NCBI RefSeq assembly: GCF_003171715.1
Contig: NZ_QGHL01000007.1
Span: 682,001 to 746,000, forward strand
DNA length: 64,000 nucleotides
Direction: 5' to 3'
Source: Novosphingobium meiothermophilum
GTDB taxonomy: Bacteria; Pseudomonadota; Alphaproteobacteria; Sphingomonadales; Sphingomonadaceae
The notes beneath the pieces are model-generated. The model worked only from the letters and a program-made list of their open reading frames with translations, did not search any database and had not been told where the DNA came from. A program made the translations under genes and the position numbers. This document shows, piece by piece, positions 9,591 through 21,331 of the stretch. Numbering within the stretch: position 1 is the first letter of the stretch; each line of letters opens with the position of its first letter.

Positions 9591-11393
9591 TCACGCAATC
9601 GCCAGCTGTTCCGGCGTAAGCGCCATGATCGTTTCCGCCCCCGCCTCGACCTGACGGCGCAGCGCCCCGGCCTCGGTGGTGAAGCGCGTGGCCCAGTGGC
9701 TCGCGCAGGTGAGCTTTGCTTCGTAGAAGGCCGTGTCGGCAGAACCATCGGCCAGAGCAGCGGCGGCAACCTTGGCCATGCGCAGCCACATGAGGCCGAG
9801 CGAAACGATGCCGGTCAGCGTCATGTAGGCATAGGCGCCTGCGCCGAGGTTGTTGGGATTGGCCATGGCGTTCTGCATGAACCACATGGTAGCGGCCTTC
9901 AGTTCGCCGTTTGCCTTGGCCAGACGTTCGGCCACCAGCCTGACCGTTGCATGATCGCTCTCTTCGGCACATTCGGCATCGACCAGCGCGAAAAACGCCT
10001 GAATCGCGCGGCCGCCGTTGAGCGCCAGCTTGCGCCCGGCAAGGTCCATCGCCTGCACGCCATTGGTGCCTTCATAGATCATGGCGATGCGCGCATCGCG
10101 CACGAACTGGTCCATGCCGTTCTCGGCAATGTAGCCATGCCCGCCCCAGACCTGCTGCATGTCGGTGGCGACCTTGTAACCCATGTCGGTGCCATATCCC
10201 TTGATGACCGGGGTAAGCAGGCTGATAAGGTCATCGGCCATCTGGCGCTCTTCGGCGGTTGCCGCCTTGTGCGAGAGATCAACCTGCAACGCGCCCCACA
10301 GGCACAGGGCCCGCATTCCTTCGATGAAGGTCTTGGCATCCATCAACATGCGGCGAACGTCCGGGTGGACGATGATGGGATCGGCCTTGGCCTCTGGCTC
10401 GGCCGGGCCGGTGAGCGCTCGGCCCTGACGGCGATCCAGCGCATAGGCCAGACCATTCTGATAGGCGACTTCGGCCTGCGCCAGCCCTTGCATGCCAACG
10501 CCCAGACGGGCCGCATTCATCATGATGAACATGGCGGCAAGGCCCTTGTTCTCCTCGCCAACCATCCAGCCCTTCGCGCCGTCGTAGTTCATCACGCAGG
10601 TGGCATTGCCGTGAATGCCCATCTTCTCCTCGATCGCCCCGGCGCTCACCGCGTTGCGCTCTCCCAGCGAACCGTCATCGTTCACGATGAACTTGGGCAC
10701 GATGAACAGCGAAATCCCCTTGGTGGAATCAGGCGCGCCCGGCGTCTTGGCAAGGACAAGGTGGATGATGTTCTCGGTAAGGTCATGGTCGCCTGCCGAA
10801 ATGAAGATCTTCGTGCCGGTGATGGCATGGGAGCCATCGGCCTGCGGTTCGGCGCGGGTGCGGATCATGCCAAGGTCGGTGCCGCAATGCGGCTCGGTAA
10901 GGTTCATGGTGCCCAGCCATTCGCCGCTCACCATCTTGGGCAGATACTTTGCCTGCTGTTCGGGCGAGCCCTTGGCAATGATTGCCGAGATCGCGCCGTT
11001 GGCAAGGCCGGGATACATCGCAAACGCCTGATTGGCGGTGGCGAGATACTTCTCCATGATGAAACCCATCACATGCGGAAGCCCCTGCCCGCCAAATGCT
11101 GGCGGCGCAGAGAGCGTTCCCCAGCCGCCTTCGACATACTGGCGGTAGGCTTCCTTGAAGCCCGTGGGTGTGGTCACGCTGCCATCGGGATGACGGGTGC
11201 AGCCTTCCTTGTCGCCCGAAAGATTGAGCGGCGCGACGACTTCGGACACGAAGCGGCCAGCCTCCTCAATGATCGCATCGGTCATGTCCCGGCTCGCGTT
11301 CTCGAAGCCCGGCAGATGCCCGTAGCTTTCGAGGCGGATCAGTTCGTTGACGACAAAGCGTGTATCCCGCGTGGGGGCGTTGTAGATCGGCAT
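9591..11393 (-). CDS. acyl-CoA dehydrogenase with C-terminal extension (DmdC-like)
   Basis: A 600-residue FAD enzyme of the long acyl-CoA dehydrogenase class that includes DmdC (3-methylmercaptopropionyl-CoA dehydrogenase) and other fatty-acyl enzymes. It introduces an alpha-beta double bond into acyl-CoA and passes electrons to ETF. Seen: N-terminal helical domain; FAD/substrate block MNLTEPHCGTDLG; catalytic Glu at about 441 in IYEGTNGVQ; and a C-terminal helical domain of about 130 residues characteristic of this subgroup. It lies 30 bases downstream of a MerR-type regulator on the same strand, which probably controls it. Chain-length specificity cannot be read. Confidence 0.88.
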   Translation of the reverse strand: MPIYNAPTRDTRFVVNELIRLESYGHLPGFENASRDMTDAIIEEAGRFVSEVVAPLNLSGDKEGCTRHPDGSVTTPTGFKEAYRQYVEGGWGTLSAPPAFGGQGLPHVMGFIMEKYLATANQAFAMYPGLANGAISAIIAKGSPEQQAKYLPKMVSGEWLGTMNLTEPHCGTDLGMIRTRAEPQADGSHAITGTKIFISAGDHDLTENIIHLVLAKTPGAPDSTKGISLFIVPKFIVNDDGSLGERNAVSAGAIEEKMGIHGNATCVMNYDGAKGWMVGEENKGLAAMFIMMNAARLGVGMQGLAQAEVAYQNGLAYALDRRQGRALTGPAEPEAKADPIIVHPDVRRMLMDAKTFIEGMRALCLWGALQVDLSHKAATAEERQMADDLISLLTPVIKGYGTDMGYKVATDMQQVWGGHGYIAENGMDQFVRDARIAMIYEGTNGVQAMDLAGRKLALNGGRAIQAFFALVDAECAEESDHATVRLVAERLAKANGELKAATMWFMQNAMANPNNLGAGAYAYMTLTGIVSLGLMWLRMAKVAAAALADGSADTAFYEAKLTCASHWATRFTTEAGALRRQVEAGAETIMALTPEQLAIA

Positions 11394-11423
11394 GGTCCTG
11401 TCCCTTGAAGAAAGACGTTTGAT

Positions 11424-11951
11424 TCAGGCGTCCGGATTGCGGCCTTCGGCACGCTCACGGGCGATCACGAGGTCGACAAAGCTGGTCAGTTCCTCGATCG
11501 TTGCGGCAATGTCGGCCTGCTGCTTGCGCAGGTTCTCGATCCGCTCACGGCACTTGGCGATAGTGACGCGGCGCTGCTCGGCGCGGCCATCGCCCATGTC
11601 GTAAAGGTCGATCATGTCGCGGATTTCGGCCAGACTGAAACCGACATTCTTGGCCCGCATGATCCAGGCAAGCCGCGCCCTGTCGCGCTTCGAATAGATC
11701 CGCGTTAGGCCAATGCGCTCCGGGGCAATCAGGCCCTCGTCCTCGTAGAAGCGCAGCGCGCGTGCCGTCACCCCGAACTCGCTGGAAAGATCGGAAATGG
11801 TGAACTGGTCACGCTTAAGCGCATCGGGCTGTTCAAGATGGCCGGTATGGCCCGAATCCGCATGATCGGGGGACGCGGGCGAACTTTCGCCCTGCATTTG
11901 CCGGGCGGAGCCGGCAGAGGCACGAGTCGCGGTGACGGCTTGCTGTGACAT
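11424..11951 (-). CDS. MerR family regulator (LiuR/fatty-acid type)
   Basis: A 175-residue regulator. The MerR winged helix-turn-helix spans about 50-115 (FTISDLSSEFGVTARALRFYEDEG), followed by a coiled-coil dimerisation helix (about 125-160). No cysteine-rich metal site is seen, which fits acyl-CoA- or branched-chain-catabolism regulators. The first 48 residues are low-complexity and unusual, so the true start may be Met19 or later. It sits between hisI and an acyl-CoA dehydrogenase gene and likely regulates the latter through the site at 11971-11986. Confidence 0.85.
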   Translation of the reverse strand: MSQQAVTATRASAGSARQMQGESSPASPDHADSGHTGHLEQPDALKRDQFTISDLSSEFGVTARALRFYEDEGLIAPERIGLTRIYSKRDRARLAWIMRAKNVGFSLAEIRDMIDLYDMGDGRAEQRRVTIAKCRERIENLRKQQADIAATIEELTSFVDLVIARERAEGRNPDA

Positions 11952-11970
11952 GCCCTCACCCTAACTAACC

Positions 11971-11986
11971 TTTACGTAAGCGTCAA
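11971..11986 (-). promoter_or_regulatory. candidate MerR/LiuR-type operator with -35 box
   Basis: Read on the minus strand the site is TTGACGCTTACGTAAA, containing the perfect 8-base palindrome TTACGTAA (11972-11979) and a TTGACG -35-like hexamer (11981-11986). It matches the general form of LiuR-type MerR operators known from branched-chain catabolism. It lies 20-35 bases before the annotated merR start. Transcription from it would begin at or near the ATG, so the merR message may be leaderless or merR may start further in. Confidence 0.5.
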
Positions 11987-12417
11987 TCAGTCACCCGCTC
12001 AAGCGTGCGGTCTCTCGCAATCCGGCGATAAAAGCACGACGGCGCCATCGTGTGACATGCCGGCCCTGCCGCCTCCACCCGCAGTTCAAGCGCATCCTGA
12101 TCGCAATCGACCCTGATCTCGACAATCCGAAGCACGTGGCCTGAACTTTCGCCTTTCATCCACAACCGACCGCGCGAACGGGAGAAGAAATGCGCAAGGC
12201 CCGTTTCCAGTGTCCGGTCCAATGCTTCGGCGTTCATGTGCGCGAGCATCAGCAACCTGCCGCTCCGATGATCGACGGCCACCGCTGTCAGCAAACCTGC
12301 GGGGTCGAAACGGGGCATGAACTGGTTGCCTTGCTCGCGGCAGGCGGAATCTTCGGACGAGGACAAGGAACCGGGAGCCTTTCTGAAAGGATCAGGAGAC
12401 GATGCGTGATCGGTCAT
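11983..12417 (-). CDS. hisI: phosphoribosyl-AMP cyclohydrolase
   Basis: Third step of histidine biosynthesis: opens the purine ring of phosphoribosyl-AMP. The 144 residues include Mg-binding VDCDQDA (Asp104, Asp106, Asp108) and zinc ligands in CDQ (Cys105), CHTM (Cys121) and SCFY (Cys128). The first 30 residues are a non-conserved extension. Not fused to hisE and not next to other his genes here. Its 3-prime end overlaps the candidate MerR operator. Confidence 0.93.
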   Translation of the reverse strand: MTDHASSPDPFRKAPGSLSSSEDSACREQGNQFMPRFDPAGLLTAVAVDHRSGRLLMLAHMNAEALDRTLETGLAHFFSRSRGRLWMKGESSGHVLRIVEIRVDCDQDALELRVEAAGPACHTMAPSCFYRRIARDRTLERVTD

Positions 12418-12589
12418 GGCGGAATTGTTGCAGGATAACCACACAAGGTGGCAAAATCCATGATGAACACACAATGCGCTTTCCCAAACCCATCTGATGC
12501 GAGATGAAACGGCGTGGCTTGAGGGAGCCGCGATCTGAACAGCGCCAAAGTTCAGGGGAAACGCGATGAGGAGCCATCTGGCGTCTCTT

Positions 12590-12742
12590 GCAGCTGGCCA
12601 AACGGCCGCGCAGGGAAGCTGGTGGCAGGTGAGGGAAACGGCGGGACAGTCGGGGGGACTGTCGGTATCGCGATCATCGCGAACGCCCGCATAGATTCGT
12701 CACGAGGACGCCCGGAGCCGCTGGTTCCGGGCGTTTCCTTTT
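12590..12742 (+). ncRNA. candidate structured small RNA
   Basis: The 375-base gap between hisI and comF has no convincing protein gene, but on the plus strand holds a chain of hairpins ending in a canonical terminator. They are GGCC-AAAC-GGCC (12596-12607), GACAGTC / GACTGTC with a five-G loop (12645-12663), TCGCGA-TCA-TCGCGA (12668-12682) and the terminator at 12708-12742. Both flanking genes are on the other strand, so the terminator has no coding gene to serve. The 5-prime end and promoter are not located; the start given is the base of the first hairpin. I could not match it to 6S, SRP, tmRNA, RNase P or a riboswitch. Confidence 0.4.
12708..12742 (+). terminator. intrinsic terminator, plus strand
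   Basis: ACGCCCGGA (12708-12716) pairs with TCCGGGCGT (12726-12734), and the stem can extend inward through G-T, C-G and C-G to a GCT triloop. TTTCCTTTT follows on the plus strand. On the minus strand no T-run follows, so it is not the comF terminator. Confidence 0.7.
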
Positions 12743-12792
12743 GCACCCTTCTCTGGCCCTGCGCCGCGCCAGCCCAGACAACACAATCCCGA

Positions 12793-13590
12793 TCAAGCAT
12801 CGATGGCGGCATTGTCCCGCAAACCGGAAAGCGCTTCATCCAGCACACGGGCAAAGCACGCAATGCGCACCTTGTCGGCCCCGGCCCTGCGCAGGGCCAC
12901 CATGCATGCATCGGTTGTGGCTCCGCTGGTCATCACATCGTCAACAAGCAGGACATTCGCCCCTTTGAGCCGCGCCGCACGGCCGGAATGCGCACTGATG
13001 GCGCCGGACAGCGCCCGTGCCCGCGCCTTGCGATTCAAACCTCCCAGCGGCGGCGTCGGGCGGTTCCTAACTAGCCCATCAACAACGAGTTCCTGACCGG
13101 TCAGGCGAGCGATCTCTCTGGCCAGCAAGGCTGACTGGTTGAAGCCGCGCTGCATCATCCGCCAGCGATGCAGGGGAACTGGCACGACCAGCCATTTGCC
13201 TTGCATCGGCTGAAGGCGCGGCAGCATCATGCGCGCCATCATGGGGACCAGCCCGATCCGGCGCCCGTGCTTCAATGCCAGAACCAGCGCGCGCGAGGTC
13301 GCATTGTAGAGCGTAGCCGCCGCAATCCCTGCGTGGCGCGGCGGTTCTGCCATGCACGGGGCACATACCAGCCCCGTCTGCGCGCCCTGAACCTCGCCCA
13401 AAGGCCGCTGGCACAGATTGCAGCAGGTGCCGGTCGGAACCTCCAGCTTTCCCCAGCATACCGGACAGAGCCCGCCATGCGCGCCCACCGGATCACCACA
13501 GAGCGGGCAGCGCGGCGGAAACACGAAATCGACCAGGGACGCAAGAATGCGGGCAGGAGACACGCCCGCGATAGTTGCACAGCTTTGCAT
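12793..13590 (-). CDS. comF: ComF family phosphoribosyltransferase-like protein
   Basis: About 265 residues from ATG at 13590. The N-terminus carries a double zinc finger (CPLC, CPVC, CNLC, CAPC). The C-terminal type I phosphoribosyltransferase fold shows LLVDDVMTSGAT, the PRPP-binding motif. ComF-family proteins act in the cytoplasm in DNA uptake or DNA repair; the exact activity is unsettled, and in alphaproteobacteria the gene is often called a double zinc ribbon protein. It is divergent from the methyltransferase gene with 36 bases between starts. Confidence 0.85.
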   Translation of the reverse strand: MQSCATIAGVSPARILASLVDFVFPPRCPLCGDPVGAHGGLCPVCWGKLEVPTGTCCNLCQRPLGEVQGAQTGLVCAPCMAEPPRHAGIAAATLYNATSRALVLALKHGRRIGLVPMMARMMLPRLQPMQGKWLVVPVPLHRWRMMQRGFNQSALLAREIARLTGQELVVDGLVRNRPTPPLGGLNRKARARALSGAISAHSGRAARLKGANVLLVDDVMTSGATTDACMVALRRAGADKVRIACFARVLDEALSGLRDNAAIDA

Positions 13591-13626
13591 CTTGGCAAGG
13601 GGCGCGAAGATGGGCACTGCCCGCAA

Positions 13627-14418
13627 ATGGCCAGCACCCCCCCGACAATTTTCGCACCGGAACGGCGCAAAGCCCGCAGGCTGCGCATGGCAATGCGACA
13701 AGAGGCTGATGACGCGCCGCGCTATATCATCGACGACATGGTCGACGATGTGCTCGACCGCCTTTCCTTTCTGCGCCACGATCCGAAGCGGGCGCTGGTG
13801 ATCGGTGAATGGACCGGCAGACTGGCCAGCGCGCTGGCGTCGGTCGGCTGCTCCGTGCAAAGCCGCGACCCCGCGCTGGGGACAACGCCGATTGACGAGG
13901 AAGCACCCTTCCCGATTGCAGAGCGTTTCGACTTCATCGCCAGTCTCGGCACGCTCGACACGGTAAATGACCTGCCCGGCGCGCTGGTGCATCTGCGGCG
14001 CGCACTGGCCGACGGCGGCCTCATGATCGCCGCCTTTGCAGGAGCAGGCTCCCTGCCCGCGCTGCGATCCATCATGCTGGAGGCGGATGCGGACCGGCCT
14101 TCGCCGCGCATTCACCCGCAGGTGGATGTCCGCGCGGGCGGGCAGCTCCTGCAACGCTGCGGATTTGCCGATCCGGTGATCGACAGCCGCGGGGTTGAGG
14201 TGCGGTTCCGATCGCTTGACCAGCTTGTAGATGATCTGCGCGCGCAGGGGCTTGGCAACTGCCTTGCAACACCCGGATTGCCGCTGGGCAAGGCAGCGCT
14301 CGCGCGGGCGAAGGCTGCCTTTGCCGCCCGCGCTGATGCCGACGGCAAAGTCACGGAACGCTTCGAAATCCTCACGCTCAGCGGGTGGGCAAAAGCGCTT
14401 CGCCCACCCAAGTTCTGA
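13627..14418 (+). CDS. SAM-dependent methyltransferase-like protein, BioC/NDUFAF5 type
   Basis: 263 residues. The N-terminal block PTIFAPERRKARRLRM resembles the DRxxxRxxRxRA opening of the alphaproteobacterial relatives of NDUFAF5, a complex I assembly factor. The Rossmann motif is weak (ALVIGEWTGRLASAL), but FDFIASLGTLDTVNDLPGAL and the HLRRALADGGL block fit a class I methyltransferase. It could modify NADH dehydrogenase or a small molecule. It converges with ppdK; the stops are 3 bases apart. Confidence 0.7.
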   Translation: MASTPPTIFAPERRKARRLRMAMRQEADDAPRYIIDDMVDDVLDRLSFLRHDPKRALVIGEWTGRLASALASVGCSVQSRDPALGTTPIDEEAPFPIAERFDFIASLGTLDTVNDLPGALVHLRRALADGGLMIAAFAGAGSLPALRSIMLEADADRPSPRIHPQVDVRAGGQLLQRCGFADPVIDSRGVEVRFRSLDQLVDDLRAQGLGNCLATPGLPLGKAALARAKAAFAARADADGKVTERFEILTLSGWAKALRPPKF

Positions 14419-14421
14419 ACC

Positions 14422-17085
<2,664 letters not shown>

Positions 17086-17121
17086 TTGGCCACCAAGGCT
17101 CCCTGCGTGTGTCTGTTCTTT

Positions 17122-17150
17122 GCAGGCCGTTGTGGAGTCGGCCTGCTTTT
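17122..17150 (+). terminator. hairpin with T-run, antisense to the glyS-ppdK transcript
   Basis: GCAGGCCG (17122-17129) and CGGCCTGC (17139-17146) form a perfect 8-base stem followed by TTTT on the plus strand, in the gap between glyS and ppdK. On the minus strand, the coding direction, the stem lacks a T-run. It may be a processing hairpin or may end an antisense transcript. Confidence 0.35.
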
Positions 17151-17160
17151 GCCGCGGCTA

Positions 17161-19350
17161 TTACCCTTCTATGCGCGAAAAGTCCGCAACTTTGTGCACC
17201 GCAGCACGGAAGCGGTCCAGCAGCGCCAGTCGGCAGGCGCGCTTGTTCGCATCCGCATCATTGACTGTCACCTGATCAAAGAATGCATCGATCGGTCCGC
17301 GCAAGGTGGCCAGCGCGGCCATGGCGGCTGTGAAGTCCTCGGCGGCAATGGCGCTTTCGGCCTGCGGTTCGGCGGCATCGAGGGCGTCGATCAGGGCCTG
17401 TTCGGCAGGTTCGCGATCATAGGCAGCCTCGGCAGGAGCGCATTCCTCCTTTTTGAGGATGTTCGCGGCGCGCTTGTAACCGGCAAGCAGGTTGACGCCA
17501 TCCTCGGTGCCTACGAAGGCCTGAAGCGCACGGACGCGGGCGAGCAGGCGGACAAGATCGTCCTCCCCACCGAGCGCAAACACCGCATCGATCAGATCGT
17601 GGCGGACTCCGGCTTCGCGCTGCTGGACTTTGAGGCGGTCTGCGAGGAATTGAGCTGCCAAAGCAGCCCGGTCGACTATCAGATGCAGAATTTTCGGATT
17701 GCTAATCTCTTTGTCAAAGTAGGCATCGACTTCTGCCTGCTTAATGACCGTCCCAAATTTTTCTGCGACCTTCTTGTCAGCTTCGAAAGCCTTTATTTCG
17801 GGTAAATTACTAATAGCCCTCGCAAGCAAACCTGCCTGTAATAGAAGGGTATTAGCGACACTTGCGATCTGCAGCCGGAGGCCGTTCAATTGCAGAATTG
17901 ACAATATCCCCAATGCCGCACGCCGAAGAGCGTATGGATCCTTGGATCCTGTTGGCATCTCATCAACGACGAAAAAGGACACAAGCGTATCCAGCTTGTC
18001 CGCCAATGCCACCGCTACCGTCACCGGCGCAGTCGGCACGTCATCGCCCTGCCCGACCGGCTTGTAGTGATCGCGGATGGCCTCGGCCACGGCATCGGGC
18101 AGGCCCTCGGCACGGGCGTAGTATCCGCCCATCAGGCCCTGCAATTCGGGGAACTCGCCCACCATTTCGGTGACGAGATCGGCCTTGCACAGCTGCGCCG
18201 CCTGCCGCGCCAGCGCGGGATCGCAGTTTGGCACGATGCCTTCGCTGGCCAGCCATTCGGCCAGATTGGCAACGCGTTCGACCTTGTCGGCCACGGTGCC
18301 CAGCTTTTCGTGGAAGGTGATGCGCGCCAGCTTTTCGGCGTGCAGTGACAGCGGCTTCTTCTTGTCCTGCTCCCAGAAGAAGCGGGCATCGGAAAGGCGC
18401 GCGGCCAGAACCTTGCGGTTGCCGTCGATAATGGCCGCGCCGCCGTCCTTCGCCTCGATATTGGCGGTGCAGACGAAGGCATTGGCGAGCTTTCCGCCAG
18501 CATCGCGGCAGATGAAATACTTCTGGTTCACCCGCGCGGTAAGCTGAATCACTTCGGGCGGCACATCGAGGAAGGCTTCGTCGAAACGGCCGAGCAGCGG
18601 AACCGGCCATTCGGTAAGGCCCGCATTCTCGATCACCAGACCTTCGTCCTCGACCAGCACAAGACCGACAGCATCCGCAGCGGCCCTGGCCTTTTCGCGC
18701 ACCATGGCTTCACGCTCGACATGATCGACGATGACGTGGGCCATGCGCAGCTTTTCGGCATAATCCTGCGCGCTGCCGATGGTGATTTCACCGGGGCAGT
18801 GGAAGCGGTGGCCGCGCGTGACGTAGCCCGATTTCACGCCGCCAATCTCGCATTTCACCAGTTCCTCGCCCAGCAGGGCCACGATGCCCGAAAGCGGGCG
18901 CACCCAGCGCAAGGATTCGGTGGAGAGCGAGGCCGCCCCCCAGCGCTGGCTCTTGGGCCAGGGGAAGGCGCGGATGATGGCCGGGATCGCCTCGGCCAGA
19001 ACGTCCTTCGTGGCGCGCCCCGGCTTTTCGGTCACGGCGAACCACACGCCGTCGCGTTCGGTAAGCTGGTCCTTGGTCAGGCCGGTCTTGCGCAGGAAAC
19101 CTTCCAGCGCCTGTTCGGGGGCGCTGGTGCGCGGACCCTTGACCTCTTCGCTGACGGCCTCGGTCGCCAGAGGCAGATCGCGCGCGACAAGCGCAAGGCG
19201 GCGCGGGGTGGACCAGACGGTGATTTCGCCTGCCTTCAGTCCGGCTGCATCCAGTTCCTTGCGGAACAGCCTTTCCAGATCGGCGCGCGCGCCCGCCTGC
19301 ATCCGGGCGGGGATTTCTTCCGAGCGCAGTTCGAGAAGGAAATCGCTCAC
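17161..19350 (-). CDS. glyS: glycyl-tRNA synthetase beta subunit
   Basis: Beta chain of the alpha2-beta2 bacterial GlyRS, needed for tRNA-Gly recognition. 729 residues from GTG at 19350 ([18 protein letters not shown]), the usual N-terminus of the family. The GTG overlaps the glyQ TGA by 4 bases, so the subunits are translationally coupled. The HD-like/central and C-terminal anticodon-binding regions are present and the frame is intact. Odd point: about 17640-18000 (residues about 450-570) is only 42-53% GC per 60 bases while the flanks are near 70%, with a matching change in codon choice. Confidence 0.96.
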   Translation of the reverse strand: MSDFLLELRSEEIPARMQAGARADLERLFRKELDAAGLKAGEITVWSTPRRLALVARDLPLATEAVSEEVKGPRTSAPEQALEGFLRKTGLTKDQLTERDGVWFAVTEKPGRATKDVLAEAIPAIIRAFPWPKSQRWGAASLSTESLRWVRPLSGIVALLGEELVKCEIGGVKSGYVTRGHRFHCPGEITIGSAQDYAEKLRMAHVIVDHVEREAMVREKARAAADAVGLVLVEDEGLVIENAGLTEWPVPLLGRFDEAFLDVPPEVIQLTARVNQKYFICRDAGGKLANAFVCTANIEAKDGGAAIIDGNRKVLAARLSDARFFWEQDKKKPLSLHAEKLARITFHEKLGTVADKVERVANLAEWLASEGIVPNCDPALARQAAQLCKADLVTEMVGEFPELQGLMGGYYARAEGLPDAVAEAIRDHYKPVGQGDDVPTAPVTVAVALADKLDTLVSFFVVDEMPTGSKDPYALRRAALGILSILQLNGLRLQIASVANTLLLQAGLLARAISNLPEIKAFEADKKVAEKFGTVIKQAEVDAYFDKEISNPKILHLIVDRAALAAQFLADRLKVQQREAGVRHDLIDAVFALGGEDDLVRLLARVRALQAFVGTEDGVNLLAGYKRAANILKKEECAPAEAAYDREPAEQALIDALDAAEPQAESAIAAEDFTAAMAALATLRGPIDAFFDQVTVNDADANKRACRLALLDRFRAAVHKVADFSRIEG

Positions 19351-20264
19351 TTGCTCCACTCCGGATACTTTGCCGCCCACTGCTGGGCATTCTTTTCCAT
19401 GTATGCCTCGCAGCTTCCGCGAGCGAGATCGCGCACCCGGCCCATGTAGCTGGCGCGTTCCTGCACCGAGATCACGCCGCGCGCCTGCAGGAGGTTGAAC
19501 AGGTGGCTGGCCTCGATCGCCTGTTCATAGGCGGCTATAGGCACACCTGCTTCAAGGCTGCGCTTGCATTCCTCCTCGGCACGGCGGAAGCCTTCGAACA
19601 GGCTGTCGGTATCGGCAACCTCGAAGTTCCATTTTGACATCTGCTTCTCGTTTTCGAGAAACACCTCGCCATAAGTCACGCCGTGGTTGTTGAAGGCGAG
19701 ATCATAGACGTTGTCGACGCCCTGGATGTACATGGCAAGGCGCTCAAGCCCATAGGTCAACTCGCCCGCAACCGGCTTGCAATCGAAGCCGCCCATCTGC
19801 TGGAAATAGGTGAACTGGGTGACTTCCATCCCGTCGCACCACACTTCCCAGCCAAGGCCCCATGCGCCGAGCGTGGGGGATTCCCAATCGTCTTCCACGA
19901 AGCGGATGTCGTGCACCAGCGGATCGATGCCGATTTCGGCCAGCGATTGCAGGTAAAGTTCCTGAAGGTTCTCCGGCGAAGGCTTCAGGATCACCTGATA
20001 CTGGTAGTAATGCTGCAACCGGTTGGGGTTCTCGCCATAGCGGCCATCGGTGGGACGGCGGCACGGCTGCACGAAAGCCGCGTTCCACGGTTCCGGGCCG
20101 AGCGCGCGCAGCGTGGTGGCCGTGTGGAAGGTGCCCGCCCCCATGCGCATGTCATAAGGCTGGAGGATCAGGCAGCCCTGCTCGCTCCAGAAAGAATGAA
20201 GGCGCAGGATCATGTCCTGCAGGCTCAGGGGTGCGCGGGGAGGCGTTTGCTTCGTGTCGGCCAT
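19347..20264 (-). CDS. glyQ: glycyl-tRNA synthetase alpha subunit
   Basis: Catalytic class II chain of heterotetrameric GlyRS; activates glycine with ATP. 305 residues from ATG at 20264, normal length. Recognisable blocks: [58 protein letters not shown] (motif 2 region) and [15 protein letters not shown] (motif 3). Longer upstream starts add sequence unlike the family. First gene of the glyQ-glyS-(ppdK) unit; divergent from the TraB gene. Confidence 0.97.
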   Translation of the reverse strand: MADTKQTPPRAPLSLQDMILRLHSFWSEQGCLILQPYDMRMGAGTFHTATTLRALGPEPWNAAFVQPCRRPTDGRYGENPNRLQHYYQYQVILKPSPENLQELYLQSLAEIGIDPLVHDIRFVEDDWESPTLGAWGLGWEVWCDGMEVTQFTYFQQMGGFDCKPVAGELTYGLERLAMYIQGVDNVYDLAFNNHGVTYGEVFLENEKQMSKWNFEVADTDSLFEGFRRAEEECKRSLEAGVPIAAYEQAIEASHLFNLLQARGVISVQERASYMGRVRDLARGSCEAYMEKNAQQWAAKYPEWSK

Positions 20265-20395
20265 GGTGCGCGCGGCTTTGGCCGATGCTTGGCGCCAAAT
20301 CAACCGGGCTTTGATCCGGCAGAACCCCGAACCGGCAGGGCTTGCGGCAATTTCCTTCATTTCCTTGCAAGCTCTTTGCGGGCACAAGGCGGGCG

Positions 20396-21328
20396 ATGAT
20401 CCAGATACTCCGCCGCCTTTGCGCCGCGATTGCCCTTTCAGCCCTTGCCCTTGCCGTGCCGTCCGGCATTCCGGCGCAGGCCCGCCCCGCCAAGGCCGCG
20501 CCCGCCCTGCAACAAGCCCCTGCCGCGCAGCCACTGCGCCCGGCGCTGTGGAAGGTGGCCGATGCGGATACGACGATCTACCTGTTCGGCACGGTTCACG
20601 CCCTGCCCAAGGGTCTGGTCTGGTTCGAGGGCGCCGTGGCGCAAGCCTTTGCCGCATCGGACGAACTGGTCATGGAAATCCCGGACGTTTCCCCGGACGC
20701 GCAGGCGCGGGCGGCCCTTTCGCGCGGGACATTGCGGGGCGAGACCCTGCGCTCCCTCATGGATGAGCAAAGCCGCGCGGCCTATGAAGCCCTGCTGGCG
20801 CGGCTCAACATCCGTCCCGAAACCTATGACGGGCTGGAGCCGTGGCTGGCGGCCATTTCGCTGGCGGTCCTGCCCTATGCGCAGGCGGGCTATCTGGCAC
20901 AGGACGGCGCCGAAGCCACGTTGGGAACTGCGGCCAAAGCGCAGAACAAGGCGCGCAATGCGCTGGAGAGCGTGGAATACCAGATCGCCATGTTCGCCGA
21001 TCTCCCGCGCGCGGCGCAGCTGCGCTTCCTCGATGCCACCGTGCGCGATTTCAGCGCTGCGTCCGGCGTGATCGCCCGCATGACCGAGGTCTGGGGCAAG
21101 GGCGATACCGAAGCGCTGGGCCGCCTGCTCAATGCCCAGATGACTGACGCCGACCTTGCCGAAGCGCTGCTTTACCAGCGCAATCGCAACTGGGCCTCAT
21201 GGATACGCCAGCGGCTCGACCGTCCCGGCACGGTATTCGTAGCGGTGGGTGCCGGGCATCTGGCAGGGGCCGACAGCGTGCAGGATGCGCTTGACCGGCT
21301 CGGCATCACGGCGCAGCGAGTGCAATAG
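20396..21328 (+). CDS. TraB/GumN family protein, first of a tandem pair
   Basis: 310 residues from ATG at 20396. A Sec signal peptide ends near residue 29 (IPAQA), so the protein is exported to the periplasm. The TraB/GumN (COG3735) core shows [10 protein letters not shown] (62-71) and [11 protein letters not shown] near the C-terminus, conserved blocks with GxxH motifs thought to bind metal in the Tiki/TraB protease-like fold. The actual activity of bacterial members is unproven. The paralogue starts 3 bases downstream. Confidence 0.85.
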   Translation: MIQILRRLCAAIALSALALAVPSGIPAQARPAKAAPALQQAPAAQPLRPALWKVADADTTIYLFGTVHALPKGLVWFEGAVAQAFAASDELVMEIPDVSPDAQARAALSRGTLRGETLRSLMDEQSRAAYEALLARLNIRPETYDGLEPWLAAISLAVLPYAQAGYLAQDGAEATLGTAAKAQNKARNALESVEYQIAMFADLPRAAQLRFLDATVRDFSAASGVIARMTEVWGKGDTEALGRLLNAQMTDADLAEALLYQRNRNWASWIRQRLDRPGTVFVAVGAGHLAGADSVQDALDRLGITAQRVQ

Positions 21329-21331
21329 GGG

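Noticed and set aside
12590..12742. Cobalamin-type riboswitch reading of the structured region before comF
   Set aside because: GGGAA and GGTG-like pieces occur, but the B12-box core and its spacing are missing, and no plus-strand gene follows.
13168..13626. Extended upstream start for the methyltransferase gene
   Set aside because: The extension is antisense to comF; the family-like N-terminus begins at 13627.
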